From Polychytrium aggregatum (taxonomy: Eukaryota > Chytridiomycota > Chytridiomycetes > Polychytriales): a stretch of DNA of 64,000 nucleotides. Below are positions 19,297-30,843 of this stretch, in pieces. Made by a program: the position numbers and the translations under genes. A model generated the notes under the pieces. That model saw only the letters and a program-made list of their open reading frames with translations, was not told where the DNA came from and did not search any database. The stretch lies in the NCBI RefSeq assembly GCF_025602895.1, contig NW_026516233.1:372001-436000 (forward strand). Direction: 5' to 3'. Numbering within the stretch: position 1 is the first letter of the stretch; every line of letters starts with the position of its first letter.

Positions 19297-20924
19297 ATCG
19301 ACAATAGGCGCAGAGCCAGCTCGAAGGAGATGCAGGATAGCAGCGGAAGGAGGATGTGTGGAGGGCGAAGGTGCAGCGGCGGTGCGAGAGCTTTTATGGA
19401 CTCCGGCGGGCATGCGTTTGGACGGATTGCGCTTGGCCGGGGGGGGGTGCTTGACCAGGGTTGTTTTTGGCTGCTTGTGGATTGCGATAGCTGCTTCGAG
19501 ACAGCGAGGGGGATCAATCGCCGTGCCGAAGGCGAGCATGTGAGGGATTACTGGCATTGACAACGTCTGCATCGCCCGGACACCGGCCGAGCCGCGGGCT
19601 GCTGCGATACAGGCTCTGCAGAAGATACAGGCCACGCAGAATGCCGCAACAGCGACTCTGTGATATGCTGCAGGCGTCGCCATCGAGGCTTGCGGTGGTG
19701 CTGCCAAGAAGAACGCAGGCATGCGGGATGCTCACCTGTGGCATGACGGGGCGACTGAGCCGTGGGAACCAGCCATGTTGGCGCTGACCCGCTGGCTGGC
19801 TGTTGTCGGAATGGTTTCGGGTGTTTGAGCACGGAAAGGCTGCCCCAGGTCATTGAAGGATCTGCATCCTTTCCCGTGCGGGCTTGGGTGTGAGTTTCGG
19901 ACGAATGGCTTGGGCTGGCTGTCCAGAGCCGCAGCGAGAGATGACGGCCATGCAGCCGCGCATATGACCAAATCGCAGCGAGCTCGAGTGCTGCGGTGTC
20001 TTGTGCTCTTGGCTCTGAGGAGGAGAGGCGAATTGTCGGTGGCCATGTCCGCGGACTGATCACCACGACATGATTTGACGGGCGGAGATGCATAGCCTGA
20101 GGGGAGGGGCGGGCATTCAACTCCGGGCGAGGCAAGGGTTCAGACATCATCGAGGCCATGTCGACGCATCCGTCGAAACCATGTCGCTTGCTCCTCCCTT
20201 GGGCAACAGACCCGCCGGGATTAGCTTGGAGACATCCAGGAAACGTATCCACCCATCTGAGCTCATACCGCTACAGTTCCCTCGGTTTTTGGGGCCAACC
20301 TTGGGGCTGATATGAACAAAATGTTGGTGGCCGCTCAATCATCGTTGCTGTCAGCCGTATGCATGAGTGGCGTCGGGGGAGGGAGGGAGGATTGTCATCC
20401 CTGAAGTCTATACAGTCGCCGGCGCAAAACGGCCAGTGCCAATCACAGACATATGTCGCTCGGGATCCGCCCTATCTGCAGACGAACGAGCATCTTGATG
20501 TCATCGAAATGAGCGCAACTGGCTTGCGTGGCAGCGGTCGAGATCCTCGGGCCTGATGTCAGCGGACGAGCAGGCTTCAAGTGAGAGAGAAAAAGGGAGG
20601 GGGTCGGTGCCCTCAGACCTCAGTTCTTCGTCCTCCAAGCACCGACTCCTCGACCAGTCGAACTTGACCTGGCAGTCAGAGGTATCCAGACTAACTATTG
20701 TGCAATCGAAGTAATCGAAGCAAGGGTAGCAGGTGAAGCAATTAGGACCATCGAGGCAAGTGGAGCAATCGAAGCAACTAGGACCATCGAGGCAAGTGGA
20801 GCAATCGAACTCTTCTTCAAAACCAAGTCCTCAGTAGCGCCGCACTTGCTCTTCGCTACGGCCACAAACGTACCAGCCATCCGCTCCAGCCATTACTTGC
20901 GGCCTCGAGGCAAACTACTCGGTC
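19297..20924. other. Large divergent intergenic region
   Basis: About 1.6 kb between the kinase gene (minus) and the membrane protein gene (plus). It must hold both promoters. Open frames on the minus strand (for example 19548-20252) are long but Ser/Arg/Pro-biased with no family resemblance, and are rejected. A 36-bp direct duplication lies at 20735-20806. No RNA gene was recognised. Confidence 0.5.
20735..20806. repeat. 36-bp direct duplication
   Basis: Two adjacent 36-base units starting gaagcaa(t/c)taggaccatc differ at one position. Shorter echoes (atcgaag, gaagcaa) flank them. They lie about 120-190 bases upstream of the start codon at 20925, so may sit in the promoter or 5' UTR. Confidence 0.85.
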
Positions 20925-23009
20925 ATGAACAATAACGACGACCTCGAGAGCCAGCACTCAATGGAAAGCAATCGGAGTGTGGACATGACTTCCACTGTCC
21001 CGCTTGGCACCCCGATTCTCAGCGCCCCATTCGAAGAGCGTCCAAGAACCCTCTCGAATGGGAGATCACAGCAGCGATTCAGCCTGAGCCATGCCTCCGA
21101 CGTGGGCCCAAAGAAACCGGGCATGGAGCTCTGTTCGCCACCCCCAGACCGGGTCTGGAACGACAAGGCCAAGCCCCTGCTCAAGTCCGAGAACCGAGGC
21201 AGCACCAGCTCGATGCCCGCTGGGAAGCGAGCACACCGAGCCTCGACACCGGAAAACCTCTACCGCGAGCATCCCATCGCTATTTTGATCAAGAGGACAA
21301 AGGCCAGTATCATGGACTCGGCGGTCTTCAAGAAAACGATCCTGTTTCTATCGGACGAAGTGACTCGCGTGATATTTTGGCTGGCCATCGCCGTGGTCGC
21401 CCATGCCTTGGTTACTGGTGTGTTCATTGTCGCCCTGTACACCGTCATGCCCGGCATCTGGGTCTACAACTTTCTCCAGCTGTTTGTGATTGCCTGTGCC
21501 CTGCTCGCCCACCACGCCGGTACCCGCATCTCGGACATTGTTCGCCTGTCGATCACTGCAAGTGAACTTGTCCGCGGCAAAATCACGCTCGCCGAAACGG
21601 CCGACTTTTGGGTCAAGGGAAAGAAGAGCCCTGGCTACAGCATCATCCAGATCAGCAACTTTATCGAGGTTGTCTCGGAGCTGATCCTGATTGGATGCAG
21701 TATCTCGTTCGTGTGGGACGCCACCGAGACCTTCCTGCTCCAGGGAACATGCAATCCGCCAAACTATGTCGGCTCGGTCCTGTCGCCCAACATTGCCATC
21801 CAGCAGTTCATCCAGGGCGACGCCGACTTTGCGACCGTGTACAACTACGGACTGCCGCTGTCGGACGGAATGATCGGCGCCTGGGCCGGCTGGCCGATGA
21901 ACAACCCAATGAACGCATTCATGATCGAAGGCGAGGGACCAGTCTACATCATCCAGGCCCAGTGCAACAACGGCATTGTCCAGCCATCGGTCGACACCCA
22001 AGGCGCCTCCATGATCTCGAGCACCGTTCTCTCGTCAGACAGCCGCGGGTTCATGCTCGAGATGCTCATCACGATGCCGCCAGGCAGCGTCTTTGACGAC
22101 ATTGCCCAGACCGTCGTCAACTCGACCTACCAACAAGAATGCTCCGTCTTTGTCCAGGTTGGGGTTGGGGCGATCCAGTACAGCTTTGTGTCGGACCAGT
22201 GGTCGATGGTGACGGGCGGCCGGCTGGTGGCAGTATCGAATCCCTCGGGCTCGTTCTCGGTGGCCTATCCGACATCGATTTCGACCTTTTCGCAGACAGC
22301 CCAGTTGGCCTTCCGCGAGACCACCGACACCTATGGAGTTCTGCCGCTGATCCAGCAGAGCGTGCTCCAGTCCATCCTCAACGCCAGCTACTACCCATCC
22401 CAAGGCGCCACCTTCTGCAACTACCTCTCGTGGGCAACCTATCCCGACGGATACTACCACACCGAGGCCATGTATCGGGGCGTGACAGCTGGGATCGGGT
22501 CGTCGGCGCACTATGCCATCATGCAGTACAATCCGTCGCTGACGGTCGACTGTAACTACTACGGGTTTGCCGGAGCCGGAATGCTCTCGATTCCACCGCT
22601 CCCGATCATCATCGCAGCGATCGGCTCGGCAACAGCGATCTTGAGCAAGATTGCCGAGATCATCTACTGGGCGACGATGCGGGCGACCAAGAAGACGCCT
22701 GGATTCATTGAGGCTCGCCGAGCGCTCCAGCACCCGATGCGCTTTGCTCTCGATACCGCTCACACGCTCTCCAAAATCCAAAGCAGCGGCTCGGACGACT
22801 ACTGCAACGCCACGACGCGCCGATCGATTCGGGCGATCGGGAAGAGGGCTCTACGGTATGGCGAGGACATCAATACGTGCGAGAACGAGGTCGGGCACCT
22901 CCAGATCGGTGAGGCCGGGTTCATCTCGATGGTCAAGGAGGAGAAGATGTACGGCAGCTTCACGCCAACGCAGCATGTCGAGTGGGACAACTTTACGCAA
23001 AACAACTGA
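20925..23009 (+). CDS. Four-TM membrane protein with a large extracellular domain (uncharacterised)
   Basis: Single exon, 694 residues, starting MNNNDDLESQHSME. Residues 1-135 are polar and disordered. Hydrophobic segments lie near 147-170 (VIFWLAIAVVAHALVTGVFIV), 177-195 (VYNFLQLFVIACALL), 246-266 (VVSELILIGCSISFVW) and 563-590 (LPIIIAAIGSATAILSKIAE). Between the third and fourth is about 295 residues with several Cys (GTCNPPNYVG, QAQCNN, QQECSVF, ATFCNYL, TVDCNYY) and Asn-X-Ser/Thr sites, fitting a disulfide-bonded ectodomain. The cytosolic tail is about 100 residues. Codon use and uninterrupted length support a real gene. I do not recognise the family; it may be chytrid-specific. Confidence 0.8.
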   Translation: MNNNDDLESQHSMESNRSVDMTSTVPLGTPILSAPFEERPRTLSNGRSQQRFSLSHASDVGPKKPGMELCSPPPDRVWNDKAKPLLKSENRGSTSSMPAGKRAHRASTPENLYREHPIAILIKRTKASIMDSAVFKKTILFLSDEVTRVIFWLAIAVVAHALVTGVFIVALYTVMPGIWVYNFLQLFVIACALLAHHAGTRISDIVRLSITASELVRGKITLAETADFWVKGKKSPGYSIIQISNFIEVVSELILIGCSISFVWDATETFLLQGTCNPPNYVGSVLSPNIAIQQFIQGDADFATVYNYGLPLSDGMIGAWAGWPMNNPMNAFMIEGEGPVYIIQAQCNNGIVQPSVDTQGASMISSTVLSSDSRGFMLEMLITMPPGSVFDDIAQTVVNSTYQQECSVFVQVGVGAIQYSFVSDQWSMVTGGRLVAVSNPSGSFSVAYPTSISTFSQTAQLAFRETTDTYGVLPLIQQSVLQSILNASYYPSQGATFCNYLSWATYPDGYYHTEAMYRGVTAGIGSSAHYAIMQYNPSLTVDCNYYGFAGAGMLSIPPLPIIIAAIGSATAILSKIAEIIYWATMRATKKTPGFIEARRALQHPMRFALDTAHTLSKIQSSGSDDYCNATTRRSIRAIGKRALRYGEDINTCENEVGHLQIGEAGFISMVKEEKMYGSFTPTQHVEWDNFTQNN

Positions 23010-23504
23010 TTGTCTGGCGGGGACGAGACGGGAGACAGATGGCAAATGCCTGCAGGCAGTATGTCTCGATGTGGTTTCGTTGTTGGCGAAGATTAGAATA
23101 GTTTGATGCTTATGTGCGCACCAGGACAGTCTCCTCCGATAATCCCGGCATTCACGAAATAAAACGGGCTGTTCTGCTGCAGTGCGGTTCTGCTTTGAAT
23201 CGTCTGAGGCACTTGGCTGGTGGCATCGTGAATGATCGTGGGAGTTGGGCACTGCGACTGCGCTTGGGTTGGCCAACCATCCATCTGCCCTAAAAAGGCA
23301 AGTCTCGCGCGCCATTCCCTCGGCCGTCCAGCCTCGTTGCCCGCACTGCCCGCATCGCTTGCATCGCCTGCATCACTTGCATCGGCCCCGACAAATCCTG
23401 GGCCGGACTCTGGATCCTATCGCCGTCTGTGAGGGCATTCCGCTTGCTGCATCCGCAGGTCACAACGAACATTTCATCATCAAACACTCGGATCGTGGGC
23501 CAGG
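23010..23504. other. Intergenic: 3' flank and CDT1 promoter
   Basis: Contains a degenerate pyrimidine-rich repeat near 23325-23385 (ctgcccgcatcgcttgcatcgcctgcatcac-like, period about 9-10) shortly upstream of CDT1. No gene seen. Confidence 0.45.
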
Positions 23505-26500
23505 ATGACACCCAAAACTCTTCCGCAGCAGCAGCCATCGGTTCGCACCTATCTGACTCGGTCGAGGAAGGCATCGCTGCCGTCACAGGCGGCCGCCGCT
23601 GCAGGCCTCGGAAAGCACGACTCTCAGGCCACCAGCGAGTCGCCTCTTCCCCGTCGCAATTTGCGCAAGCGACCTTACGGCGACCTCGCGACCCCGACCA
23701 AACTTGTCGACGACTCCCTGTCTGCCTCTCCGGCCCCGAAAGAGTCTCGCGTTCTCAAGCGACGCAAACTGAAGATCAAAGATGATGTCGAGGATGGATC
23801 AAGCGAGTTTGCCGAGGACCAGATTCGTGGAAAGGAGCTGGAGGCCCCCAGAGAGCCCCCCGTGCGGTCGAGCATCGTGCCTGCTGCACCGGCTCTCTCC
23901 GAAGTATCTGAGGCCCCGCCCGTCCCGCTGGACATCATCCAACGCCAGACCCGCATCGCTCAAGACCCAACGAAACCTGTCCCACAATCACGCCTTCCGC
24001 CCGACAGTCCCGTCCTGTCGACATTCGACGGCCCGCCGTCCGTGGCCGAGCCTTCAGCGGAGCCGTCCGTCAAGCCTGTCGAGCGGGCATTGCGGAATGT
24101 CAAAGCCAGCGATGCGGCAGATCGAGCCAAGGCCCCAACCGAGACTGAACTTGAGTCTCCAGATGCAGGCAGCATCCATGACCATATTAGCATTCTCGAA
24201 GAGAAACGGTTCGTGGCCGACGAAAGCAGGGAACAAGAGCGTACGCGAGGACGTGGAGTAGTTGAGCTCGTGTCGATGGGCTATGGCCCGATTGATTGAT
24301 GGCTGCAGGTCAACGACTGATCTTCGGTGCACTTTCATCCAGGCTGGCCTATCTCGACCGTCGACTCAGCCTCGACAAATCACTGAGCCGTCAGGCAGCC
24401 GCGCCGACCCTGTTTCGGACTGTGGCCCCGACCCATCTCTCCGCGAGTGCATCATCACTCTACACCCAGATCGGCCAAGTCGACAGCAAGCTGAGTCTGC
24501 CACCTAAATACGAGGGCCTGGAGCAGCAGTTTTGCGAGCTGGAGCGGGCCCTGGCACTATTTAAAGCTCGGGACAAGGCGGCCAACTTTGAAGACCTGAA
24601 AGTCACAATCCGACTTGCCTCACGATCGTACGTATCCCATCGCAAGTATTTTTAAGGGCTGTAGGGCAGTTCGAATGCGCCATGGAGCGACAAGCAGCAT
24701 GGTCGCGTTATACGATTATCACAACGTGTTCTGGAGGGAGGGAGGTGTGATTGAGGAAGGAGACACACCTATGAACAAGCCGATCGTTGCCTACGGACGC
24801 GTGGACGGCGGCTTCCTTGCGTGTGCATGGGCCATGTGGGCTTGATCGCCGTGTGCTCATCCCTTGGTCAACGCTATATTAACATGTGCCGTTGCGATGA
24901 TGAATACGACAGGTCGTTCGACTTGAAGGAGCTTGGCCAGATACGGACGGTTTATCCCAGCGCCTACACTTATACCCCCATCCGCCTCAGCAAGTCCGGG
25001 ACGAGCATCTACACGCTGAAGCTTGCCATACCCGAAGCCTCTGTCCGCGGAGAATCGACCTCCGCTGAGATGCGTTCGTCAACGGCGCAGACACTAGTCG
25101 ATGGGCTCATCGACCAGGCTATGATTCACCAAGCCCTCAAATCATCCAATACAGCCGATCGCCGAATGAACTTTCACCAATCGCTACTTGCGCGGGTGAA
25201 GCGATACCACCGGGTATGCAACCGCGACATGTCGATGAGATGGAGTGAAGGATGCGGGGGTAAATCACAACGATGGGCCGGCAGCACGCTGTTCCTCGCG
25301 AGTTGCTGATGAAGGTTGGTGTCGCTGATGATTGTCAACAGGAGTATCTGGACTCGCTGAGCCTTGGGCTTTCTCAGCGCGACGAGGATCTGTATCGATG
25401 GCATCCAAACTTCAAGCTCGATGATGTCCCGGAGATTCCAAGCGCTTCGTTTCCCGAGCTGACGGAACTCGAGAACAAGACGCGGATGGTGCTGCTCAAG
25501 GTAAGGTCCGCACTTCAGGGCGAATCTTGGATATCTGATGGACCAGACCGGTGCACTGGGTCAAGTATGAGTCGGGCAATGGGACTGGAGAGGTTACGCG
25601 GAAGGGTTCACGGTCACGGACTGACCGATGCACTCATTTTGGCAGGCACGAGGTCTGTATCGAAATCGAATGGTACTTTCGCCTTCACCATCGCCATCTC
25701 CGCGGATACCGCCGTCGCCTGCTGTCGCAGACGTGTCCGTGATGAATCTAGATAGAGACGGTTGCGCGGAGCCTAGCAGTACCGCTGCTACCACGCTTTC
25801 CAAAGCGACAAACGATATTGCACCCCGGCCCATCGATGCTTTGACGGCTCGACCTGAGAGCGGAGCAGTCGTTCCGCTGAGCGAAGCCACGAGGAGTCCC
25901 TCAAGCGAGTCCCCAAGCGAAATGACTGGGGGCAGGAAGCAGATCCAAGATCGGCACACAGCGATGCTGGAGAGGGTGAGTCTCACCACAGCCAGTCATT
26001 GCGGCGATGGTGGTCGGATCTGCAACAGAGGCAGCCCAGAGGGTCGGGCTGACACGACTGTGGTAGGTTGGATCGATTCCGCATTATTGATGCACTGTTC
26101 ACGTTCAGATCCGCGAAAAGAGTCGCAAAAAGCAGGAAGAGGAGATCTTCAAGCCCGACCCCAAGGTTGCGCGAGAGACCAAGCTGGCTAGCCGACTGCC
26201 GGACATGGTGCGGACGCTCAAGAGGTATGCCGTGTGCGTCTGCTAGTCTGTTCGGTGATGGAGCGAGACCCAGCGATGACTGACTGTGATGGTGGTGTGA
26301 TATAGCTACTTTTTGTCGAACAAGAAGCACACACTGCCATGGAAACAGGTATCCGTGCACCTGATGCAGGCATCCAGGAACTTGATGACGATCCGTAAGT
26401 GATGCCACACAGTAACTGCGGCAGATGATGCGGCGATTATGGTGCACCTACTGACGCGCAACTCGTTCTTCCCGACACGATCAGTCGACATCAGCGATGC

Positions 26501-26660
26501 GATTGTGTTGCTGAACAAAATCGCGCCAGACTATATTCAAAAGTTTGAGCTCGGCATGAGCAAGGAGACGATGATCAAGACAAACAAGGACATTGGGCTG
26601 GCTGACATTCTCGAGCGCATCAGCCAGTGGAAGAGGGAGCGGGGCATCGAGACACTGTGA
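23505..26660 (+). CDS. CDT1: DNA replication licensing factor Cdt1 (8 exons)
   Basis: Exons: 23505-24240, 24309-24627, 24913-25213, 25342-25500, 25646-25975, 26109-26224, 26306-26394, 26485-26660. They sum to 2226 bases, exactly 741 residues plus stop. Cdt1 loads the MCM2-7 helicase at origins with ORC and Cdc6. Family features: the middle winged-helix domain with LPPKYEGLEQQF, then LGQIRTVYPSAYTY, then a conserved RWHPNFKLDDVPEI, and a C-terminal MCM-binding winged helix (MLERIREKSRKKQEE to the end, with LLNKIAPDYIQK). Spacing between these motifs agrees with animal Cdt1. The N-terminal 240 residues are disordered and Pro/Ser-rich with basic patches (RKRPY, KRRKLKIK). Near the start, QPSVRTYLTRSRK resembles the N-terminal PCNA-interacting degron of animal Cdt1. 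Exon 1's donor (GTACGC) is the least certain junction. Confidence 0.88.
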
Positions 26661-27165
26661 GGCGCTGGGCGAGCGCACGTCGAGCATGGTGTGAGGCCCG
26701 CTTGGCTCCGCCGAACCAGACACTGTATCCGATGCTGCTATGTACGTCCCAGGAAGCACAGCTCATCCGAGGACAAGCGAGAAGCCGAAAAGAATGTGTG
26801 CGTTGCCGCTGTGGCCTCGCTGGCGCTGAATCTTGCGTTGGGCCTTGCGCCAAGTCCCAGTCCTGATGGATCCTCGTCTGTTTGGCGCATGCCTCGAGTG
26901 GCGGTGCAGTTGGCGTTTGTTTGTGTGTGCGCCATTGGACGGCCAATCCGTGGCCGGCCGCGGGTGGTAGCACACACACACACACACACAATAGATCCAC
27001 AGAAACAGTGCGCGGCAGCACACACGTTGGCTGGAGCCACACAATCCGGCTGCAGCCAGCCAGCCGTCGCGGCCTTTGCTTCGCCTCGCCTTTTGTCTTT
27101 GGCTCGCATCGCAACTTTGCCCTCCCCTCGCTTGACTCATCTGCACTTCCCACTCCCCTCCCGCC
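26661..27165. other. Intergenic: CDT1 3' flank and RhoGDI promoter
   Basis: Contains a (CA)n tract at about 26970-26989 and pyrimidine-rich DNA up to the RhoGDI ATG, which has a good initiation context (GCCATGGC). No gene seen. Confidence 0.5.
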
Positions 27166-29218
27166 ATGGCTGACGAAGAGCTTCTCCCCACCAACACCAC
27201 CGGCTACAAGGTCGGTGCCAAGAAGACCGCTGCCGAGCTCGCCCAGCTCGACGCCCAGGATGGTAGGTCGCTCTGGGTTGTCTGTCTGTTGTCCTCCAGT
27301 CTCTGGTCATTCCCCGCGGCGGTGTTGTCGTGCTGCAGCCAGCTCTGCTTGTCCGCTGCCATATCTTGGTACCCCTGTTCCCGGGGCGACTGCAAGATCT
27401 GTCGCAGAGTCTGCATCGTGTATCACTTTGTCCATCATGCATTCTATTGTTGCACCGCGACCACAACAATCGCTGCTGCCTGGGTGGCGTCGCAGCTGCC
27501 TCGGCTTGCACAATCAGTTGATTTGATGTCGTCTGCCTGGCAGCATCACATCGGCGAGCTTGATACCCAGCGCTGTGTGGTATCCTTGCCGGCTTTCTCC
27601 TCGGGAGTCGCGTGAACTCCCGTTGCCGAAGCGGATCCAGTTTCGCGCAAGCAGCAGCAGCAGCAGCAGCAGCCCAACAGACCGCTGACCCTCGTTTGCG
27701 TCCCACCTCTTGTCTGCCTCAGAGTCCCTCCGCAAGTGGAAAGAATCCCTGGGTCTGGGTGCCGCTGGTGCTGGTAGGTTTGACGAGCCGGCTTGCTCGT
27801 CTGGCCGGAAGACCCTGCCTGGGCATGATGGCTTTTGCTGGCGGTCCCATCGAGAGTGGCGCGCTGTCGACACAGTCTGACGATTATCCTCTGTATACAG
27901 CCTCCAACGACCCCAGAAACGTCGTCGTTCTCGCGCTTGCTATGGAGGTTGTCGGCAGAGAGGATGTTATCCTCGACCTGTCCACCCCTGGTGAGTTTAT
28001 CGTGGCGATCGTTTTCGTCGTGGCCCGGGTCGAGTCGAGCTTGCATCGTTATCGAGTCGCCAATCGCTGACTCCCTCTTGTACGGATGGGGGGGGGCGCC
28101 AGATGCCCTTGGTCGCCTGAAGGACCAGTCCATTTGCATCAAGGAGGGCATTGAGTACAGACTCAAGGTCAAGTTCCGGTGCGTACCACCGAGGGTCATT
28201 GGCTTCTTTGAGCCAAGAGCGCATTGCTATTGATGCCGACGATGTGTGGTGGGGCCCATCGCCGTTGATGTGGGCTGCTGTTGCAACGGCATGTATCCAT
28301 ATATTGATCATGGCTGATTCTTGTGGCTGTTGATAGCATCAACCACGATGTCGTCAGTGGTCTGAAGTACATCCAGATCGTCAAGCGCGGCGGTATCCGC
28401 GGTAGGTATCCTTTGGCGCTGAGTGTGATGTCCTGCGGTTGGCTCGCGTGATCCTAATGCACAGCTTGGCTCAATGCAATGCGCCCATCCAGTTGATCGT
28501 ATGGAAGAGATGCTTGGCTCGTATGGCCCCAACACTGGTAAGCTTTGCTCCTGCTGCCTGATATTTTCGCCAAGGCACATTGATTGAGCGCACCTCTCCC
28601 CGCTGGCGTATGGCATCCTGACCTTCCCCAATGGAATCCAACTTGCCACACATGATGCTCAGCTCCCTACGAGAAGAAGGTAAAACTGGAGCTGAGACTA
28701 CCGGTTTGATGGACTCGGCGGCGCTTGTTCCATCCGTGCTCGCTGGACCGCGCGACAGATAACTGACCCACCACCCCCCCTCCACGGCTTAGTTCATGGT
28801 CGAGGAAGCTCCCTCTGGCATGCTCGCTCGCGGCCACTACAACGTCAAGGTGTGTATGCGCTCACTCCCGATGTCGGACACAACCTCATCGTGCTGGGCC
28901 AAGCCGACAGCTCCGTGTCGAATGTAGCTGTTTTGCTGGGCAAGCTCCCAGCCCCTGCATGCTGTGCTCTTCTGACAAAGATTTGCCATGTCGTCTCGCT
29001 GTCCAACAGAGTGGCTTTGTCGACGATGATGGCCACACCCATCTTGAGTGGAACTGGGTGAGTAGCGCGCCCTTCGCAGGCCTGTTGGTGCTTGCCGATT
29101 GCTGCGCGAATGATTCGTAGGCCCAGAGAGGCATGCAGTTGCCTTTCGAAATGCTGACTACTGGTCGAACCTACCTCTGCGTTTTCAGGCTTTTGATATC
29201 AAGAAGGACTGGGAATAA
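27166..29218 (+). CDS. RDI1: Rho GDP-dissociation inhibitor (10 exons)
   Basis: Exons: 27166-27262, 27723-27773, 27901-27990, 28103-28178, 28337-28401, 28493-28537, 28663-28679, 28793-28849, 29010-29057, 29189-29218. They sum to 576 bases, 191 residues plus stop, close to the usual RhoGDI length of about 200. RhoGDI extracts prenylated Rho GTPases from membranes and holds them GDP-bound in the cytosol. Recognisable parts are the N-terminal regulatory arm (YKVGAKKTAAELAQLDAQDE, SLRKWKESLGLG) and the immunoglobulin-like domain (KEGIEYRLKVKFRINHDVVSGL, KYIQIVKRGGIRVD, EEMLGSYGPN, EEAPSGMLARGHYNVKSGF, DDDGHTHLEWNWAFDIKKDWE). The last motif is a family hallmark. Exon 7 is only 17 bases. A (CAG)n run lies in intron 1. 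Confidence 0.95.
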
Positions 29219-29701
29219 GCATCGGATTGTCGAGTCCCCCCCCCACACACACACCGCCAGAATGTACCCGCTCCTCTCTCCCTCCCTCCCTCCGCCTTGC
29301 ACTATTCGAAAGCCTGCTCTTGGCAATAGCGACAATGGCGGCGATGCTGAGTTTGTCCGGTAAAGTCTTGCCCAAATCTCCCTGTTTTGAATGGGTTGGT
29401 TGGCAACGGCGCCAGTCTGGACTGAACCCAAGGCACCGCTGTCGGCGTCGTCCATCCCAAGCGGCATAGCTTGAGCTGTATGAATTTGTAACCCATAAAA
29501 TATACACATACGAATCCAATCAAACGGATCCCCCGTCCGCTGGAGAGTTGAGGCATTGGAATGGGCTGAGGGTGTCGGCTGGGTCTCGGTCGGCCACGTC
29601 TTTGCGCCGACGACGAAATCCTCATCGCCTCCGCTCCTTGGACCAGATCGTGCTTCACAAAAGACTCTTGCAACCCGGCTCCGCTTCAACCAACGCTCAA
29701 C
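29219..29701. other. Intergenic
   Basis: 3' flank of RhoGDI and promoter of the next gene. A C run and short CA tract at 29239-29253 are visible. Frames on the minus strand here are antisense and unsupported. Confidence 0.45.
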
Positions 29702-30843
29702 ATGGACGAGACACACCGGGCGCCCAAGAGCAGCTGCCACCCAGAGTCATCGTCGTCCCTGCCGCTTTCGTGGACAGCCGTTTTCTGCGCTTTGCTCTCG
29801 TCTTCGTGCTGTGTGATCCAGCTGGCCCTGAATGCCCTCTCGTTTTCGTGCGCTGGGTGAGTTTCGCCATCGCTCGGCTCGGGGAAGGAGCCCCTCTTAC
29901 CTCCATAGCATGAATCGTTTCCTTGGCGAATGCGAGCGGGCTGGCGGTCTCGTTCGCTTGGCTAGCCCATCCCCCATGTCCAACATCGACTATTGAACCG
30001 CCTTCCCCCACGCCGAACAGCTTCTCTGTGTTGACGCCCTATCGAGCGCACTTTGCCTCCCTGGCTGTGGCCCTCCACACACTGCGGATGTGGAGCCCGG
30101 CCCGTCCGGGTGGACCGGTCGGCTTCAGATGGCGGTCTCTGGCGCCGCTGGTGCTGTCGGCCCTGCTGATGGCATCTCCTGAGGTTGTGGCCTTCTTCAA
30201 CACCCACGACATCCAGCCGATTCGGGGCGGACTGCCCAGCCCGTGGTCGCTGTGGACACCGACGGCCCTGGGTTGGCGGCCGCTCTGGGCTCCAACTCCA
30301 ACAGAGCCGCAAGCTCGTGTTCAAGTTCATTCTCCTTTTTCCATTGCCCCAGAACGTCCGGAAGGAGATGATGCAGAAGAGTCGAGAAACCCGGTCTCAC
30401 CCAAGGGAAAGCGCCACGAAGAGCAACGGATCCAGCTTCCCGAGTCAAAGCGGCAGCAGATCTGCTGGATATACAAGTTTGCGGTGCAGGGCATCCAATG
30501 CGAAGGATGCGCCAACAGACTCAAAACAGGGCTCTATCAAAAGCTTCAGCGCCGGTCTCGCCAAGCGCTGGACCAAACACTATCGGCATCGGCATCGGCA
30601 TCGGCATCGGCGCTCATGGAGTCCGTCAGGATCGATATTGATCAAGTCCGCGTGCTTTTCGCAGAATCAACGGTCACCGTCCAGACGAGGACAGGCTGGA
30701 TCAAGACACCGCCATCGCAGCTGGAAGATTCGGAGTGGGAAGAGCGGCTGGACCAGTGGGTCGTTGACGCCGTCGTGGAGGCGACCGCCGAGATTGAGTT
30801 TCGATATGTGGTTGCGGCGATGGGCAAGCTGGGGTGTGCGTGA
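29702..30843 (+). CDS. MerT-like membrane domain fused to a heavy-metal-associated (HMA) domain (2 exons)
   Basis: Exons 29702-29856 and 30021-30843 join in frame (SCA|GFSVLTPY), giving 325 residues. The N-terminal hydrophobic segment contains vicinal cysteines (SSSCCVIQLALNAL, C36-C37), and the second helix begins GFSVLTPYRAHF. This Cys-Cys helix followed by a PYR helix is the layout of the bacterial mercuric transporter MerT. A third hydrophobic helix follows (LAPLVLSALLMASPEVVAFF). After a charged linker, a ferredoxin-like HMA domain (about 205-325) has the metal-binding loop GIQCEGCANR (C212, C215), as in MerP or copper chaperones. A role in moving a soft metal ion across a membrane is inference. 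The coding sequence ends directly at an 11-bp minisatellite, so the 3' end could be altered. Ser-Ala repeats sit near residues 250-260. Confidence 0.65.

Noticed and set aside
19548-20252. 234-codon minus-strand frame upstream of kinase copy 1
   Set aside because: Ser/Arg/Pro/His composition without hydrophobic core or motif, and it overlaps the kinase promoter.
23140-23190. Terminal-repeat-like string gaaataaaacgggc
   Set aside because: Only seven or eight bases match the Fanzor element end and no Fanzor remnant lies nearby.
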